NCBI GenBank assembly: GCA_026874595.1
Contig: CM049314.1
Coordinates: 34,579,229-34,643,228 of the forward strand
Length of the DNA: 64,000 nt
From: Sipunculus nudus
Taxonomy: Eukaryota; Annelida; Sipuncula; Golfingiida; Sipunculidae
Direction of reading: 5' to 3'
The position numbers and the translations under genes are program-made. Under the pieces are notes generated by a model. The model was not told the origin of the DNA, did not search any database, and saw only the letters and a program-made list of their open reading frames with translations. Of the stretch, positions 34,983 through 47,916 are shown one piece after another. Position 1 is the first letter of the stretch. Each line of letters opens with the position of its first letter.

Positions 34983-35440
34983 CAAGCAAATTCATGGAAT
35001 TCATGTCCTCTGCTTCTGCCTCTTGTTATTTTAGCTTCCTGTGATCTTCATGCTTGCCTCCTCAATATGTTTTAATTTTTATTTTCCCCTGATGATGTCT
35101 CCACGTGTCTTAGTGACTGTGTTTTAGTTTTCATTGTCCTCTGAAGATGTCTCCAGAAGTCATCATTCTTTTGGGGAATTGGGAACAAAAGGGGAAATTT
35201 TTGTTTTATTTTGGAGCTGGTGATAATAAATTTTCAGACCATCACTCCAAAACCAATCCCAACCAAGGTATGCATGAGAGCAATAACTGACCAAAATTTG
35301 TATGAAATCAGATAATATTTAAGAAAGTTATCACAAGGAAATGAAAACCTGACGGACGGACAGACAGAGGGTCAGCCAGACAGACAGACAAACCTGTCCT
35401 GTTTAGTCCTGGTTCTGCAGAAGGGGGGGGGCAGACAACA
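34983..35440 (+). repeat. Family E repeat copy 2
   Basis: Same ordered motifs as 23060-23490, with extra GACA/GGAC runs (35350-35390) and a G-run (35424-35431). Confidence 0.8.
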
Positions 35441-38155
35441 AGAAATGATGTTCAATAACAAACAAGGATTAACATCTCTGGTCATATTTACATTGTTCAC
35501 AGATATCGCTGCGCATTTTATTCATGACAGTACTCATCCTGAGAAATAAAATAGGGAAACCTTTTTTTTCTGAAAGATGAATGATCTTGCACATCTTTTC
35601 ACTGACTTATTGCAACTAGAACTTCCTTTTGGCAGAAGCTCAAGCTAAATCAATGCGGGGAGACATTCTGCCATCCATTATTACAGATTAGATATGGAAA
35701 TAACATTTCCTCCATTTCTTTTTTTTTTATATTATATTTTCTCAAGATGGTGCCCTTCAAGAATCACCAACCCATTTGCTGACAAATGTTTTAAAAAGCA
35801 GTGCCTGGAGCCAGGAAACGGTGCTGATCTGCGTCCGTCTACAGATTGGGTGAAAAATTATAGATAGCTCAGTAATTGGCAAAAAATATCCCAAACAACT
35901 TATTTCCACCATTCAAGAAACCGCCTTGAAAACATGGTATTCATAATAAGGCAAAGTGTTGATTATTTTGCTTGCTATTATCTTACTCAGTTCAAAACAC
36001 TAGCTGAACGAACTGGTGTTTCGATATTTTTTTAAACCATTTTATAATGCAGTAAGCAAATGCATCATAAGCTCTTATTAAATTTCCATCCAGTCCTTTC
36101 TGTTGCCTGCCACTTCATTCATCCTTGACCATTCATATTAATTTTGCATTTTTACACACTTAAGCCAGAAAATGTATAAAAAAAAACGTTAACTCAGTGA
36201 CCCCTGAAGATCTGTATGTGAAATTTTTCAGCCTTTACTGAAAGGTGTATACATGACTTTTAAGCAATAAACATGAAAGTTTGTGCATATCACCTTTGAT
36301 ATGTATGAAGTTAAGATCAGGTAGACAACTAAAATGGGTAAAATACTGGACCAGAATTTCCCTTTATTGATATATTACCCTAATTACCTCTCTCTCTCTG
36401 TTAGGTTAAATGTTTGCAATTTCAGAGAAATAAAGGTAAATATATTCCAACAGTTCCACTAACAGGTAATAATATACTAATCAAAGTACAGGTATTTAAC
36501 AGGTAAATGACATAATACCTAATGCCATGCAGGTAGTTATGGAATGTACAGGGAATCTTCCATTTATAAGCACCTCCCTTTTAATATAAATTAAGGCACT
36601 TCATTCTTATTGTTCACTTTATATGGTCCAATGATAGATGGAAGTTATGTGTACATTTCTGTTTGTGTGTGTTCACAACATAAAACCACAATCATGGATA
36701 TATTTGCATGGAATTTTCAGGGCATAAAAGAATGGATTAGATTTTAATGTGGATCCACCTCATCTTCCAAAACAAGGAAGGACTTCCTGGAATTTTCACA
36801 TTTATGTACATTTGCTAATACACAAATGAAACTGGGAGTGTTGGCCAAATAAGAGCCTGGGGAAGGTTTAAGGAGGGGTCCTAAAATTATGTCAGGAAAG
36901 TAGGGAAGGAAGAGGGGGGGGGGGGGCATATCTAGATCGTTACTCCCATCAAACAAGACCAATGACAATGACTGCAGGCAGAGATATAGTTCTGCTACAT
37001 TTCTGCTACTTCATTTCATCTTTTTTTTTTTAAGGTTTGATGTGCAGGTTACAGTTTTAAGTCACAAACCTACAGATTATACATGCTTCTGTGTTCAATA
37101 TTTATCTAACCCTAGGAGGAAGTAAAATAATATGATGAATGAATTCACAATTTGGTGGAAAAATTAGGTTTCATGACTTTTGTACATTTTCAAAATCTCT
37201 TTTTTTTAAGTACTTAAATGTCACACTGCAAATTTCATGATTTTTCAAGGATTTTTCAGGTGGCAAAACCCAATGCCCACAGCAGCATGAAAACACTGTC
37301 AGGTTATTTTCTAATTTCATTAACATCCCACCTGCCTCAAGTCTTACAGGATAAGCTCTTGATTGCTGGGTCAGTTTTTTCCAGTTTCACGGAGGAGTGA
37401 TAAACCTAAAAATAAAAGGCATTAGTTGCTCAGGACTAGGCAAAGCATGCTGTGTCAGCAATAAAGTCCAAGTTAGAGATGCAGCGATGGGCCATCAAGA
37501 TAACAGATGTTGCGTTTATTGTATAACCATTAATAATGGATTGTGTGACACAAAAACAACGACCAACAGATGTACCACAGGAACCAATCAATAGATCACT
37601 ATATAAATCAAGAATAACACCTCAATCATTACACCATAATCTCCTATAATGCCTCTGTTACTGGTAGTGACCAAACCAAACAACCCACCATAAAGACCTG
37701 GGGCCGCTCTTACTGATCGAGACTCACGAGCCTCCCCAGACAGCCATGACCAAAGCCAACCATTGTGAGTTTGAAATCAATGAAACATTGGCTAAAAAGT
37801 TGATAAGCTAATGTGAAATCCATGTAAGTCAGGTGGGTTTTAACATTATATCCATAGCCTTTTCCATTCCATACAAGCATGCAGCTGAACCAGGATTAAT
37901 TCTTCAGCAATAATTGTTTTTAAGGACACTCAATACTTAAGCATAATCCAATGGTTTTCTCATGTTTCTTCTATTTTTACCTATGCTGTGGATAGCACCT
38001 ATTCTTTCATTCATTTGAACCTCATCTCATGATACAGATAATTCTTAACATATAATTAAATGATTAAACAGTATATGTAAGTAGTTTATCAAAATTCAGA
38101 CAAATAATTGCAAGCAATTTAGGTCAACCAAAGTGCAAAACGATCCATTTAAAAA
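35441..38155. other. Unique AT-rich DNA
   Basis: No gene supported. A 13-nt poly-G is at 36914-36926. ORFs at 36744-36968 (minus) and 37218-37594 (plus) lack motifs. Confidence 0.45.
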
Positions 38156-38159
38156 TTTA

Positions 38160-38345
38160 GTGTTTTCTTTATTTTTTTCTCTCTTCTGCACTTATTTGCA
38201 CTAGATCTCCTATATGGTTGAATTTCAAAAGCTGACCTTTGGGCACAATATTAGTTCTAGGTCACAGATTTTCACCTAATATCAAATTCTGACCTTGACC
38301 TATTTTTCAAGGTTGTACACTCAATATTAGATTCCTCACATGGCG
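38160..38345 (+). repeat. Family C repeat copy 2
   Basis: Matches 15178-15370 through 'gcactagatctcctatatgg', 'acaatattagttctaggtca' and 'tctgaccttgacct'. Confidence 0.75.
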
Positions 38346-38454
38346 ATTGTGAACACCTGAATATCAGTATATTTTCCAATCATCATAGCCATTCACAATA
38401 TTAAGTCTGATGCCTTAAAGTATTCTAGAATTGGAGTAATCTTGCTGCTAGGAT

Positions 38455-38560
38455 GGACATATGTACTCTACTAGTTAAGGCACTGCACAACAGAGAGAAA
38501 GGACTTAAATTCAACCCCACTTTAGCATCAAATGTAACATAGTGAAATCTCCATAAAACC
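38455..38560 (+). repeat. Possible tRNA-derived SINE fragment
   Basis: 'tactctactagttaaggcac' resembles a tRNA A-box region, and 'ggacttaaattcaacccc' about 35 bp later a worn B box. Spacing fits a tRNA-derived SINE head, but both boxes deviate from consensus. Confidence 0.3.
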
Positions 38561-38779
38561 TGAGTAAGAGAGAGCCTGATTACCTCAATGACAGGTTATG
38601 ATGTCAGGATCTTCAGGATGTTACCTAAGGTCCAATGCAGATAAAACTTCAAGGCTTAATAATAAATAAGTACATATCATCCTTATTCTATGGTAACCTT
38701 GGACCTAGCTCAACCAATGAACAATGCCACTGATTTGTGATTGACTTTTGCTGCAGAAATATAAAAAAGATAAGAAAAT

Positions 38780-39330
38780 AAGTGACCCAGGGGTCATGAC
38801 GCTCAGCCAACTAGGAAGACCTTCATAAAAGGAATTTTTTCATCTGAGTGCCAAATTTTGTAAATGGTATCCCAATTCAACTGAAGCATAGCTCAAAGGA
38901 AATGGGTAACACAGACCTAATTTCAGGGTTCCAAGGATATTTTTCAAGGACCTCCCTGGATGTTAAATTAGAAGATTCTAGGTTGAATGGTTAGGATTTG
39001 TACCCTGTTAATGGATGACTGCAACTCTCAAGGTCTCAAAAATAGAGAAAAAAAGCATAAAAATTCCAAAAAAAACCTAGGTGGTGCTACCAGTATGCAG
39101 GAACTGATGAAACACTCAATGATGAATATGCATGCAAAGATTCATGGTGATCAATGCGTAGTTGTTCAGATACTGGAGCTTTTGCATCAAATTTTAAATA
39201 ATTCAGGGGGTACTTTCGAGTCCCACAGCTCGAAGGATATGAGTAACAGAGACCTTATTTCAGGTTTCCAAGGAAATTTTTCATGGACCTCCCTGGATGT
39301 CAAGTAAAAAGATTCTAGGTCCAGCGGTGC
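38780..39330 (+). repeat. Family D repeat copy 2, preceded by a 'gggtcatg.cgctca' repeat start
   Basis: 'agacctaatttcagggttcc' at about 38910 and 'gaccttatttcaggtttcc' at about 39250 bracket the unit, as in copy 1. The middle shares 'ggtctcaaaaatagag', 'ggtgctaccagt', 'caggaactgatgaaa' and 'ttcagatact' with 17836-18262. Confidence 0.75.
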
Positions 39331-40121
39331 CTGGTTAATTGAAGGACAGATATGGACTGATGCAAACAAAGAGTGATCACTATAGCTCAGATGATTTTCA
39401 GTCAGCTGAGCTAAAAACTGAAACGAAAGAACAATGACCTAGCAGTGGGCTACAATACTGAACAATTCAGTATGAAATGCTGTATGAAAATGAACTCTGA
39501 CAGAGCAGAGGGTGGAACATACTGTCTGTGGCAGTACTGTCCCCACAGAACAGGAGATGCTGGCAGTGCTATCAGGTCTATTAAACACAGCAGCTGTAGC
39601 AGAACTTTTACCATTAACCACTTGATGTATAATTGCCGCTGGAGAAGTGACAAGGAAAAGCATGCCTCATTTCTGCTAAAAATGCATTAAAAACCTTTCC
39701 AGAAACCATTAGCTGTGGCACGTATACAGTTCCATATGGACTGCCAGTCAATCTCTATGCTTTTTTATTTCACTTTTTCTACTGGGCCTGAGGGAACCTT
39801 CGTAGTTTGAGGCAGCCATATTTCCTGCATGACTTCAAACTGAGGTGTACATGTTTAGAATTTACAATCATGTGTCTGCTGGTGTCAGGAGTATTACATG
39901 TTTTTACTGAAAAGATAAAAGGGGTAAAGACTATCGTGCATGCATACAGCCATGCAGGCTACCCAGGTCACAGTTGCGGAAAAAACTTGCAGGTAGCTGG
40001 TATATATACTAGTACATCTACTTAACATCTGGTATCCCTTTCCTTAAAAAAAATAAAACTCCACTGAAAATGACTGCACTTTGTACCCCTGAAATAGGAC
40101 AAGGATAACAAAATGGGAATT

Positions 40122-40123
<2 letters not shown>
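39331..40123. other. Unique DNA between repeat blocks
   Basis: Several overlapping 60-80 codon ORFs on both strands at 39439-39690; mutual overlap and lack of motifs argue against coding. Confidence 0.45.

Positions 40124-40188
<65 letters not shown>
40124..40188. repeat. (AT)n microsatellite, 65 bp
   Basis: Uninterrupted AT dinucleotide run; a likely hairpin-forming and polymorphic site. Confidence 0.98.
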
Positions 40189-40195
<7 letters not shown>

Positions 40196-40224
40196 CTAAT
40201 GGTACTTTCTAATCAAACAATCTA

Positions 40225-40490
40225 TGGGAAACAGTCACTAACAATGGTCTACATAAGTGAAGAGATGGACTGTAACCACATCTATAACAGATAAGGATCC
40301 AATGATGGTTTACCACAGTAGACAGATAGGTTGTAACCAGAGCTAACTGAGCAAGCTTAAACATTGGTTCAGTGAAATAAGCATGCAGATGGGCAGTACC
40401 ATTATCACAGCTCTAACTGAGCAGGCCCCAACGGTGATTTACCACCATTAACAGATGGGCTGTAACCACAACTGTGACGGAGAAAATCAA
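40225..40490. repeat. Degenerate ~80-bp tandem repeat
   Basis: About three units containing 'gatggactgtaaccaca', 'ctaactgagca' and 'ggtttaccac.gta'. Confidence 0.65.
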
Positions 40491-40817
40491 CTGTAGGCCT
40501 GTTTGTGTGAGCAGGTGCAGAGAGGGAGGGTATATCTACTTTTAATATACATGATTTTAGACCTCTTCAGTGGTTGTACTGTTACTATGTTGGCCCTATA
40601 CATAAACTGGAAGTAGCTTTGCTTAAAAATTAGAAAAAACTCCATTTTGTTGAGAATCAGGCACCAGTTTTTTAAATGACAGTTTTCTGAGTCAAGTTTA
40701 AGTCAAGTACTGGCAGCTGTAGATCTGGGCTAAAAGCATGAATACCTCTTGGTTGTTATGGCAGCGGCTTTGTTTAATGATTTGAGTTATGGTCTAAAAT
40801 GTAATACCATATACAAC

Positions 40818-43800
40818 TGTCAATACAAGCTTTTCATCTGAACTCATTTACTTAACTAAATATAGCTATCATATTTCCTAACATTGCCTTGGCAACCAGT
40901 TTCTGTTGGTATCATTAAAACACCAATCTCAATAATCAGATAAGGTGCTTTCTTGAATCTGCAGATTTCATCTGAAATTGGTCCAATTTGCCAATTTGCT
41001 TATAAGCCAATATACATCTTATGTTTGTCAATACAAGCTTTTCATCTGAACTCATTTACTTAACTAAATATAGCTATCATATTTCCTAACATTGCCTTGG
41101 CAACCAGTTTCTGTTTGTATCATTAAAACACCAATTCAATAATCAGATGTTATTTCTAGAATCTGCAGATTCCTTCTGGGATTGGTCAAATTTGCCAAAT
41201 TGCTTATAAGCCAATATACATCTTATGTTTGTCAATACAAGCATTTCATCTGAACTCATTTACTTACCTAAATATAGCTATCATATTTCCTAACACTGCC
41301 TTGGCAACCAGTTTCTGTTTGTATCATTAAAACACCAATCTCAATAATCAGATAAGGTGCTTTCTAGAATCTGCAGATTCCTTCTGGGATTGGTCCAATT
41401 TGCCAAATTGCTTATAAGCCATACATCTTATGTTTGTCAATACAAGCTTTTCATCTGAACTCATTTACTTAACTAAATATAGCTATCATATTTCCTAACA
41501 TTGCCTTGGCAACCAGTTTCTGCTGGTATCATTAAAACACCAATTCAATAATCAGATAAGGTGCTTTCTAGAATCTGCAGATTCCTTCTGGGATTGGTCC
41601 AATTTGCCAAATTGCTTATAAGCCAATATACATCTTATGTTTGTCAATACAAGCTTTTCATCTGAACTCATTTACTTACCTAAATATAGCTATCATATTT
41701 CCTAACATTGCCTTGGCAACCAGTTTCTGTTTGTATCATTAAAACACCAATTCAATAATCAGATAAGGTGCTTTCTAGAATCTGCAGATTCCTTCTGGGA
41801 TTGGTCCAATTTGCCAAATTGCTTATAAGCCAATATACATCTTATGTTTGTCAATACAAGCTTTTCATCTGAACTCATTTACTTAACTAAATATAGCTAT
41901 CATATTTCCTAACATTGCCTTGGCAACCAGTTTCTGTTGGTATCATTTAAACACCAATCTCAATAATCAGATAAGGTGCTTTCTAGAATCTGCAGATTCC
42001 TTCTGGGATTGGTCCAATTTGCCAAATTGCTTATAAGCCAATATACATCTTATGTTTGTCAATACAAGCTTTTCATCTGAACTCATTTACTTACCTAAAT
42101 ATAGCTATCATATTTCCTTACATTGCCTTGGCAACCAGTTTCTGTTTGTATCATTAAAACACCAATCTTAATAATCAGATAAGGTGCTTTCTAGAATCTG
42201 CAGATTCCTTCTGGGATTGGTCCAATTTGCCAAATTGCTTATAAGCCAATATATCTTATGTTTGTCAATACAAGCTTTTCATCTGAACTCATTTACTTAA
42301 CTAAATATAGCTATCATATTTCCTAACATTGCCTTGGCAACCAGTTTCTGCTGGTATCATTAAAACACCAATTCAATAATCAGATAAGGTGCTTTCTAGA
42401 ATCTGCAGATTCCTTCTGGGATTGGTCCAATTTGCCAAATTGCTTATAAGCCAATATACATCTTATGTTTGTCAATACAAGCTTTTCATCTGAACTCATT
42501 TACTTACCTAAATATAGCTATCATATTTCCTAACATTGCCTTGGCAACCAGTTTCTGTTTGTATCATTAAAACACCAATCTCAATAATCAGATAAGGTGC
42601 TTTCTAGAATCTGCAGATTCCTTCTGGGATTGGTCCAATTTGCCAAATTGCTTATAAGCCAATATACATCTTATGTTTGTCAATACAAGCTTTTCATCTG
42701 AACTCATTTACTTAACTAAATATAGCTATCATATTTCCTAACATTGCCTTGGCAACCAGTTTCTGTTGGTATCATTTAAACACCAATCTCAATAATCAGA
42801 TAAGGTGCTTTCTAGAATCTGCAGATTCCTTCTGGGATTGGTCCAATTTGCCAAATTGCTTATAAGCCAATATACATCTTATGTTTGTCAATACAAGCTT
42901 TTCATCTGAACTCATTTACTTACCTAAATATAGCTATCATATTTCCTAACATTGCCTTGGCAAACAGTTTCTGTTTGTATCATTAAAACACCAATCTCAA
43001 TAATCAGATAAGGTGCTTTCTAGAATCTGCAGATTCCTTCTGGGATTGGTCCAATTTGCCAAATTGCTTATAAGCCAATATACATCTTATGTTTGTCAAT
43101 ACAAGCTTTTCATCTGAACTCATTTAATTACCTAAATATAGCTATCATATTTCCTAACATTGGCTTGGCAACAAGTTTCTGTTGGTATCATTTAAACACC
43201 AATCTCAATAATCAGATAAGATGCTTCTAGAATCTGCAGATTCCTTCTGGGATTGGTCCAATTTGCCAAATTGCTTATAAGCCAATATACATCTTATGTT
43301 TGTCAATACAAGCTTTTCATCTGAACTCATTTACTTAACTAAATATAGCTATCATATTTCCTAACACTGCCTTGGCAACCAGTTTCTGTTGGTATCATTT
43401 AAACACCAATCTCAATAATCAGATAAGATCCTTTCTAGAATCTGCAGATTCCATCTGAAATTGGTCCAATTTGCCAAATTGCTTATAAGCCAATATACAT
43501 CTTATGTTTGTCAATACAAGCTTTTCATCTGAACTCATTTACTTAACTAAATATAGCTATCATATTTCCTAACACTGCCTTGGCAACCAGTTTCTGTTGG
43601 TATCATTTAAACACCAATCTCAATAATCAGATAAGGTGCTTTCTAGAATCTGCAAATTCCATCTGGAATTGGTCCAATTTGCCAAATTGCTTATAAGCCA
43701 ATATACATTTTATGTTTGTCAATACAAGCTTTTCATCTGAACTCATTTACTTACCTAAATATAGCTATCATATTTCCTAACATTGCCTTGGCAACCATTT

Positions 43801-44138
43801 ACTGTTGGTATCATTAAAACACCAATCTCAATAATCAGATAAGGTCCTTTCTAGAATCTGCAGATTCCTTCTGGGATTGATCAAATTTGCCAAATTGCAT
43901 ATAAGCCAATATACAGCTTATGTTTGTTAATACAAGCTTTTCATCTGAACTCATTTACTTAACTAAATATAGCTATCATTTTTCCTAACATTGCCTTGGC
44001 AACCATTTTCTGTTGGTATCATTAATTAAAACACCAATCTCAATAATCAGATATGGTCCTTTCTAGAATCTGCCGAGTCCATCTGGAATTGGTCCAATTT
44101 GCCAAATTGCCTAAAAGCCAATATACATCTTATGTTTG
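40818..44138 (+). repeat. 207-bp satellite array, 16 monomers, with higher-order structure
   Basis: The anchor 'caatacaagcttttcatctg' occurs at 40821, 41029, 41233, 41438, 41645, 41852, 42060, 42266, 42473, 42681, 42889, 43097, 43304, 43512, 43720 and 43928, spaced 204-208 bp. Monomers alternate between an 'acttaacta' type and an 'acttaccta' type from copy 4 to copy 11, and finer variants repeat every four monomers. Each unit carries the near-palindrome ATTGCCTTGGCAAC. Not coding. Confidence 0.97.
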
Positions 44139-44731
44139 TGCTGTTTCATTAAAAGCCTGCCAAGAACCAGAATCAGCTAGAAAGGATATATACGCGTGTA
44201 ATTTAATCATTCATGACCTATCACTGCATATGTAACAGAAATGAAGAAAGATGAATCTGTGTCTGAACAGTTCCCAAACACCTCCCTCCTAGAAGAAGCA
44301 TGACCAGGAAAAACTATACCATAACAGATTTACTTAGTATCTACTCAATCAACTCTATCAACCACAGTTTATAATAATTATATACTTTGTATTAGCATTA
44401 AAAAAAATTCTACTGATTACATGTCTCACGGCTGATACATGCTCTAGATTTTGAAAAAAAGGAGCATTTGATTCTTGTGTCATGGTACTCAGCAGATAAT
44501 CACAACTGTGACATTGACAGCTACGGCAAAAAATTCCTTATGATATAGATAATAATAATTAATGATTTAAGAAGTAATTTAAGTGGATATTAAACTTTTT
44601 ATGGTACAAATATTAAGTCCTTTTACCTATCTCTTGTAGAAACCTGCACTGACATGCATAAAAGACATCTTGTCTGGTCAAAATCAGCATGTCTGGTCAA
44701 CAGCTCTCTCAATACCTTCAAAATAATAATA
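44139..44731. other. AT-rich DNA, nothing recognised
   Basis: A 90-codon minus-strand ORF (44623-44895) runs into MITE-A copy 3, so it is not credible. Confidence 0.5.
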
Positions 44732-44892
44732 GGGCAAACAAAAGGTATGGTTCTCAGGCACCTTTTTGTTTTTACCTTTTTGTATGTTTCCATAAGAATT
44801 TTATATGAGCAGGGAAAAGCATGATTATATTTAACAGAGTAACAGAAAAATTGATGGGGGTGGTGCCTGAGAACCTTACCCTTTTTTTGCCT
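44732..44892 (+). mobile_element. MITE-A copy 3, internally deleted
   Basis: Both ends are kept (AAAGGTATGGTTCTCAGGCA and TGCCTGAGAACCTTACCC...GCC) but only 161 bp remain. Confidence 0.8.
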
Positions 44893-45590
44893 CATAAATC
44901 ATTTTTAGATTCCTAATAAAAATTATGTTCTTCAAGATGCATGTTGACTCAAGTGATAAGTAAAGCATGCATAAAATTTATATATTTATATATATATATA
45001 TTGCAATGCTAAAGATGATAAAAAATTAAAAAATAATAATTTTTTTGACAAAGTTCAGTATTAAATTCTTTCTGTAGTCATAAAATTTATACCGACTTAT
45101 TACACATCAAGTATTTTTCCAGATCTAAATATTAGACATTTTTTTTTATAAAAATATGTCTAGTTGACATACATGATGAAGATGATGCCTCTTATATTTT
45201 ACTGTTTCCATGGATACCTGCACTGGATGGAACTTTATGAGATGCCTCTGTCCAATGATGAAATCTGGTGGAGGTCAAATGTCTTAAGATTTGAAGCCTC
45301 ACATATAGAACATACACTTGGAGACATGCACTCATGCAAAAATTGGAAAAAGATCCCTTAAGGTTCCTCGATCACCCTTTTCTAAAATGATATATAATAC
45401 ATTCAGTTGTGTCCCTGCACAGCTCATGTGTATAGTTTGCCATTGATGTAAAAACAATGGATCATAACTATAGCACAAATGGCTTATAGTCAACTAAGCT
45501 AACTAAACATTATAAATATCATACTAAAAGCACTTATTTCTATATATAATTAAATGTATGACCCATACCCCCATACATATAGGCAGGGTT
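44893..45590. other. AT-rich DNA
   Basis: Short TA runs near 44980-45000. Small ORF at 45164-45361 without features. Confidence 0.5.
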
Positions 45591-45593
45591 CGT

Positions 45594-45991
45594 AATAAAT
45601 GCCTTTCTGCCTGTCTGAGACAGGCAAACATGTGGAGGGAAAAGCATTTTTTATATTTCCACCAATCCATATGAAAGGTGAACACAGATGTCTTCTACAT
45701 CAGTAGCTGCATGATACGTACCCTAGTAACAAACATGACACAAAAATGAAATATTTTATCATGTTTCTGATATAACAATGCTACTAATTAAAACATTCAG
45801 TTCTTTTTACATGGAAGTGTGTATGTAGGATGACATGTAAGATGCAGAACCAGGTTAACACCAGCTAAGTGTGACTGAAAGCTTGATATGATGATAGGAA
45901 GCATCTTTGTGGAAAGGCAAATTTTTCTGCAGAAAGGCATACCTGTGTTCCTGCCCCTCCACTGGAAATTTCAAAGTATTACAACCCCTTG
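45594..45991 (-). mobile_element. MITE-B copy 3, minus orientation
   Basis: Begins CAGGGTTCGTAATAAATGCC, followed by 'tctgcctgtctgagacaggc'. It ends with 'aaatttcaaagtattacaac' and a worn CCCTTG, the inverse of copies 1 and 2. The left flank is ATAGG; an ATAGG also occurs at about 46004-46008, so the right end may have gained a few bases. Confidence 0.75.
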
Positions 45992-46429
45992 CTGATGGAG
46001 GGTATAGGTAGGGATCACAGACCCAAGTGAAATGTAACTTGAAGACAGCACCCTGGATTCACTAGTACATGTTGACACAGTCTAACTATTTGATTTTTCA
46101 ATAGCTGCCTCAAAGATGCATTAACTGTTATACATATATATATGTATTTCTTATGTATACACTTAAATAATTTTGGATATTCAATGCATTTTCTTTATTT
46201 GTTATTTAAAATATTTTCTTTTTAGTTTTATCACCTTGTTGTTTAGTAATTTCACTGCACTGCCTCTTTGGAATTCACTATGATAATATTATAAAAGTAT
46301 AATGTAGTGCATGAAAAAAAAAACAATTTTGATGTATATCATATAATACCAGTACTGGACATGTTTCTGGAATTTTAAGAATGCACAGTTATTTCTACTA
46401 CTATAATACTCTCAGTAAACATATACCTG

Positions 46430-46880
46430 AGAACATACTGAAACCATACAGTTTGCATACAGCAAATATGCTGCATGCCTACTTTTTCCATACTGCACAT
46501 TATGCTACATTCATGCTGCATCAGCACACTATTTCATACTGCATGCTTAGCACCTGCTGACTGTGTGCTGCAAGCATAATGCTCAGCTAATTCAAATATT
46601 TAAAGCACTTCTTTCATACTGTTTTCAAATTGCTTTCCTGATGCTTGGTGCTCAGGCTGCAAGCACACTGCTATATAAATTTAAATATCTGAAACACTGA
46701 TTTCATACTGTTTTCATACTGCTTTCCTGCTGCTCTTATGCTCACTATCTATGCTCATCACAGCAGATTTACTGCTTTTCTACTTCTCTGGCAGCATTAT
46801 ATATATATTAATTGCTTTCCTGCAGCATTTGTATACTGCTTTCCTACAGTTTTCATAAGGCGCGCAAACTGTTTCCCCGC
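46430..46880. repeat. Imperfect short-word repeat region (catactgc / tttcctgctgc)
   Basis: Words 'catactg', 'gctttcctgc' and 'atgctgcat' recur irregularly over 450 bp. No stable period. Confidence 0.6.
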
Positions 46881-47295
46881 TGTTTTATGGTACTTACACC
46901 TTAACTGACACAGTCAAAACTGGGCCAACTCAAATTTAAGTTTCATTTTAGGAAATGAATTATGGTACAATAAATTGCACAAAATTAAAGTTTTGAATAT
47001 ACAGTATTTCAAATAATCATCCAGAGAGACACTATAAAACTGGTTACCCTGTTAAATAAACTGATACAAACTCTTAAGTGAAAGGCAGCCTTCCTCTGAC
47101 TTCTACAGAATGTGGTATAAATCCCGCTGGACTCCTGCAGCCACCTGCCAGCCATAAAGAACCTGCATCCTTCCCTTGTGTCCCCTGTGACCAATTTCAT
47201 AAGTAACCTGCCATGAGCTGTCACAGCCTATACTGAGCCAGACTGCTAGAGGAAATATCTTATATCTCCTACTGAAAAAATCCTCAGTCACAAAA
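46881..47295. other. Unique patch with overlapping minus-strand ORFs
   Basis: Two minus-strand frames (47009-47224 and 47103-47291) overlap in a GC-richer patch at 47085-47245. No domain recognised; an exon cannot be excluded. Confidence 0.3.
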
Positions 47296-47299
47296 TGTC

Positions 47300-47560
47300 A
47301 TGGAGAATAGTTGATAACAGTAAATATATGATATATCTGACTTTAGAAAATTATTAGAATAGTACATAACAGTAACCATAAGATTTATTAGACTTTAGAA
47401 AAATTAGGAGAAAAGTAGATAACAGTCAATTTAAGATATATAACCAGCTTTAGAAAAATTGCTATGAAAATATTAGATAACATTCATTATTTGATATATC
47501 CCCATTTTTTTAAATAGTATATAACAGTAAATATGTTATAACTGACTCTGAAAAGGTTCA
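47300..47560. repeat. Degenerate ~70-bp tandem repeat (agataacagtaaatat)
   Basis: Four or five worn units with 'agataacagt.aat', 'gatatat' and 'ctttagaaaaatta'. Ends at MITE-A copy 4; similar style continues weakly to about 48480. Confidence 0.6.
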
Positions 47561-47573
47561 CTCCCAAAATAAT

Positions 47574-47916
47574 AAGGCAAAAAAACAATAAGGTTTGGTT
47601 CTCAGGCATTTTTTTCAGAAATCAATGCAGGCGGGCAATTGATTATTTTTACCTTTTCTGTATGTTTTGATAAAAATGTCATATGATCAGGGAAAAAGCA
47701 TGATAATAACAGTTTCTTTGCTAAACATGTAAAAGCACAATAAAACAAAGGAAATTTGAAAAAAATTGTATTATATTATCTTTCTGACAGAAATGTCCCA
47801 GTGGCTAGGATCAAAATTGGTGAATGTCTACTGAAAATCAATATAAAAAAATTTGATGTGGGGGTTTAAAATTGATTTGGGCGGTGCTTGAGAACCATAC
47901 CTTTATATTTTTTTGG
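47574..47916 (+). mobile_element. MITE-A copy 4
   Basis: Ends AAGGTTTGGTTCTCAGGCA and TGCTTGAGAACCATACCTT, with a full-length AT-rich interior matching copy 1 ('atgatcagggaaaaagcatg', 'gtgggggtttaaaattgat'). Confidence 0.8.

Noticed and set aside
34669-35004. 111-codon minus-strand ORF
   Set aside because: It crosses from a GC-richer insert-like block into the family E repeat, so a single gene is unlikely.
40818-44138. CRISPR-like array
   Set aside because: Whole 207-bp monomers repeat without unique spacers, and the DNA is eukaryotic in character.
47103-47291. Minus-strand ORF as an exon
   Set aside because: Looks protein-like by eye in a GC-richer patch, but two frames overlap, no domain is recognisable and no splice pair is convincing.
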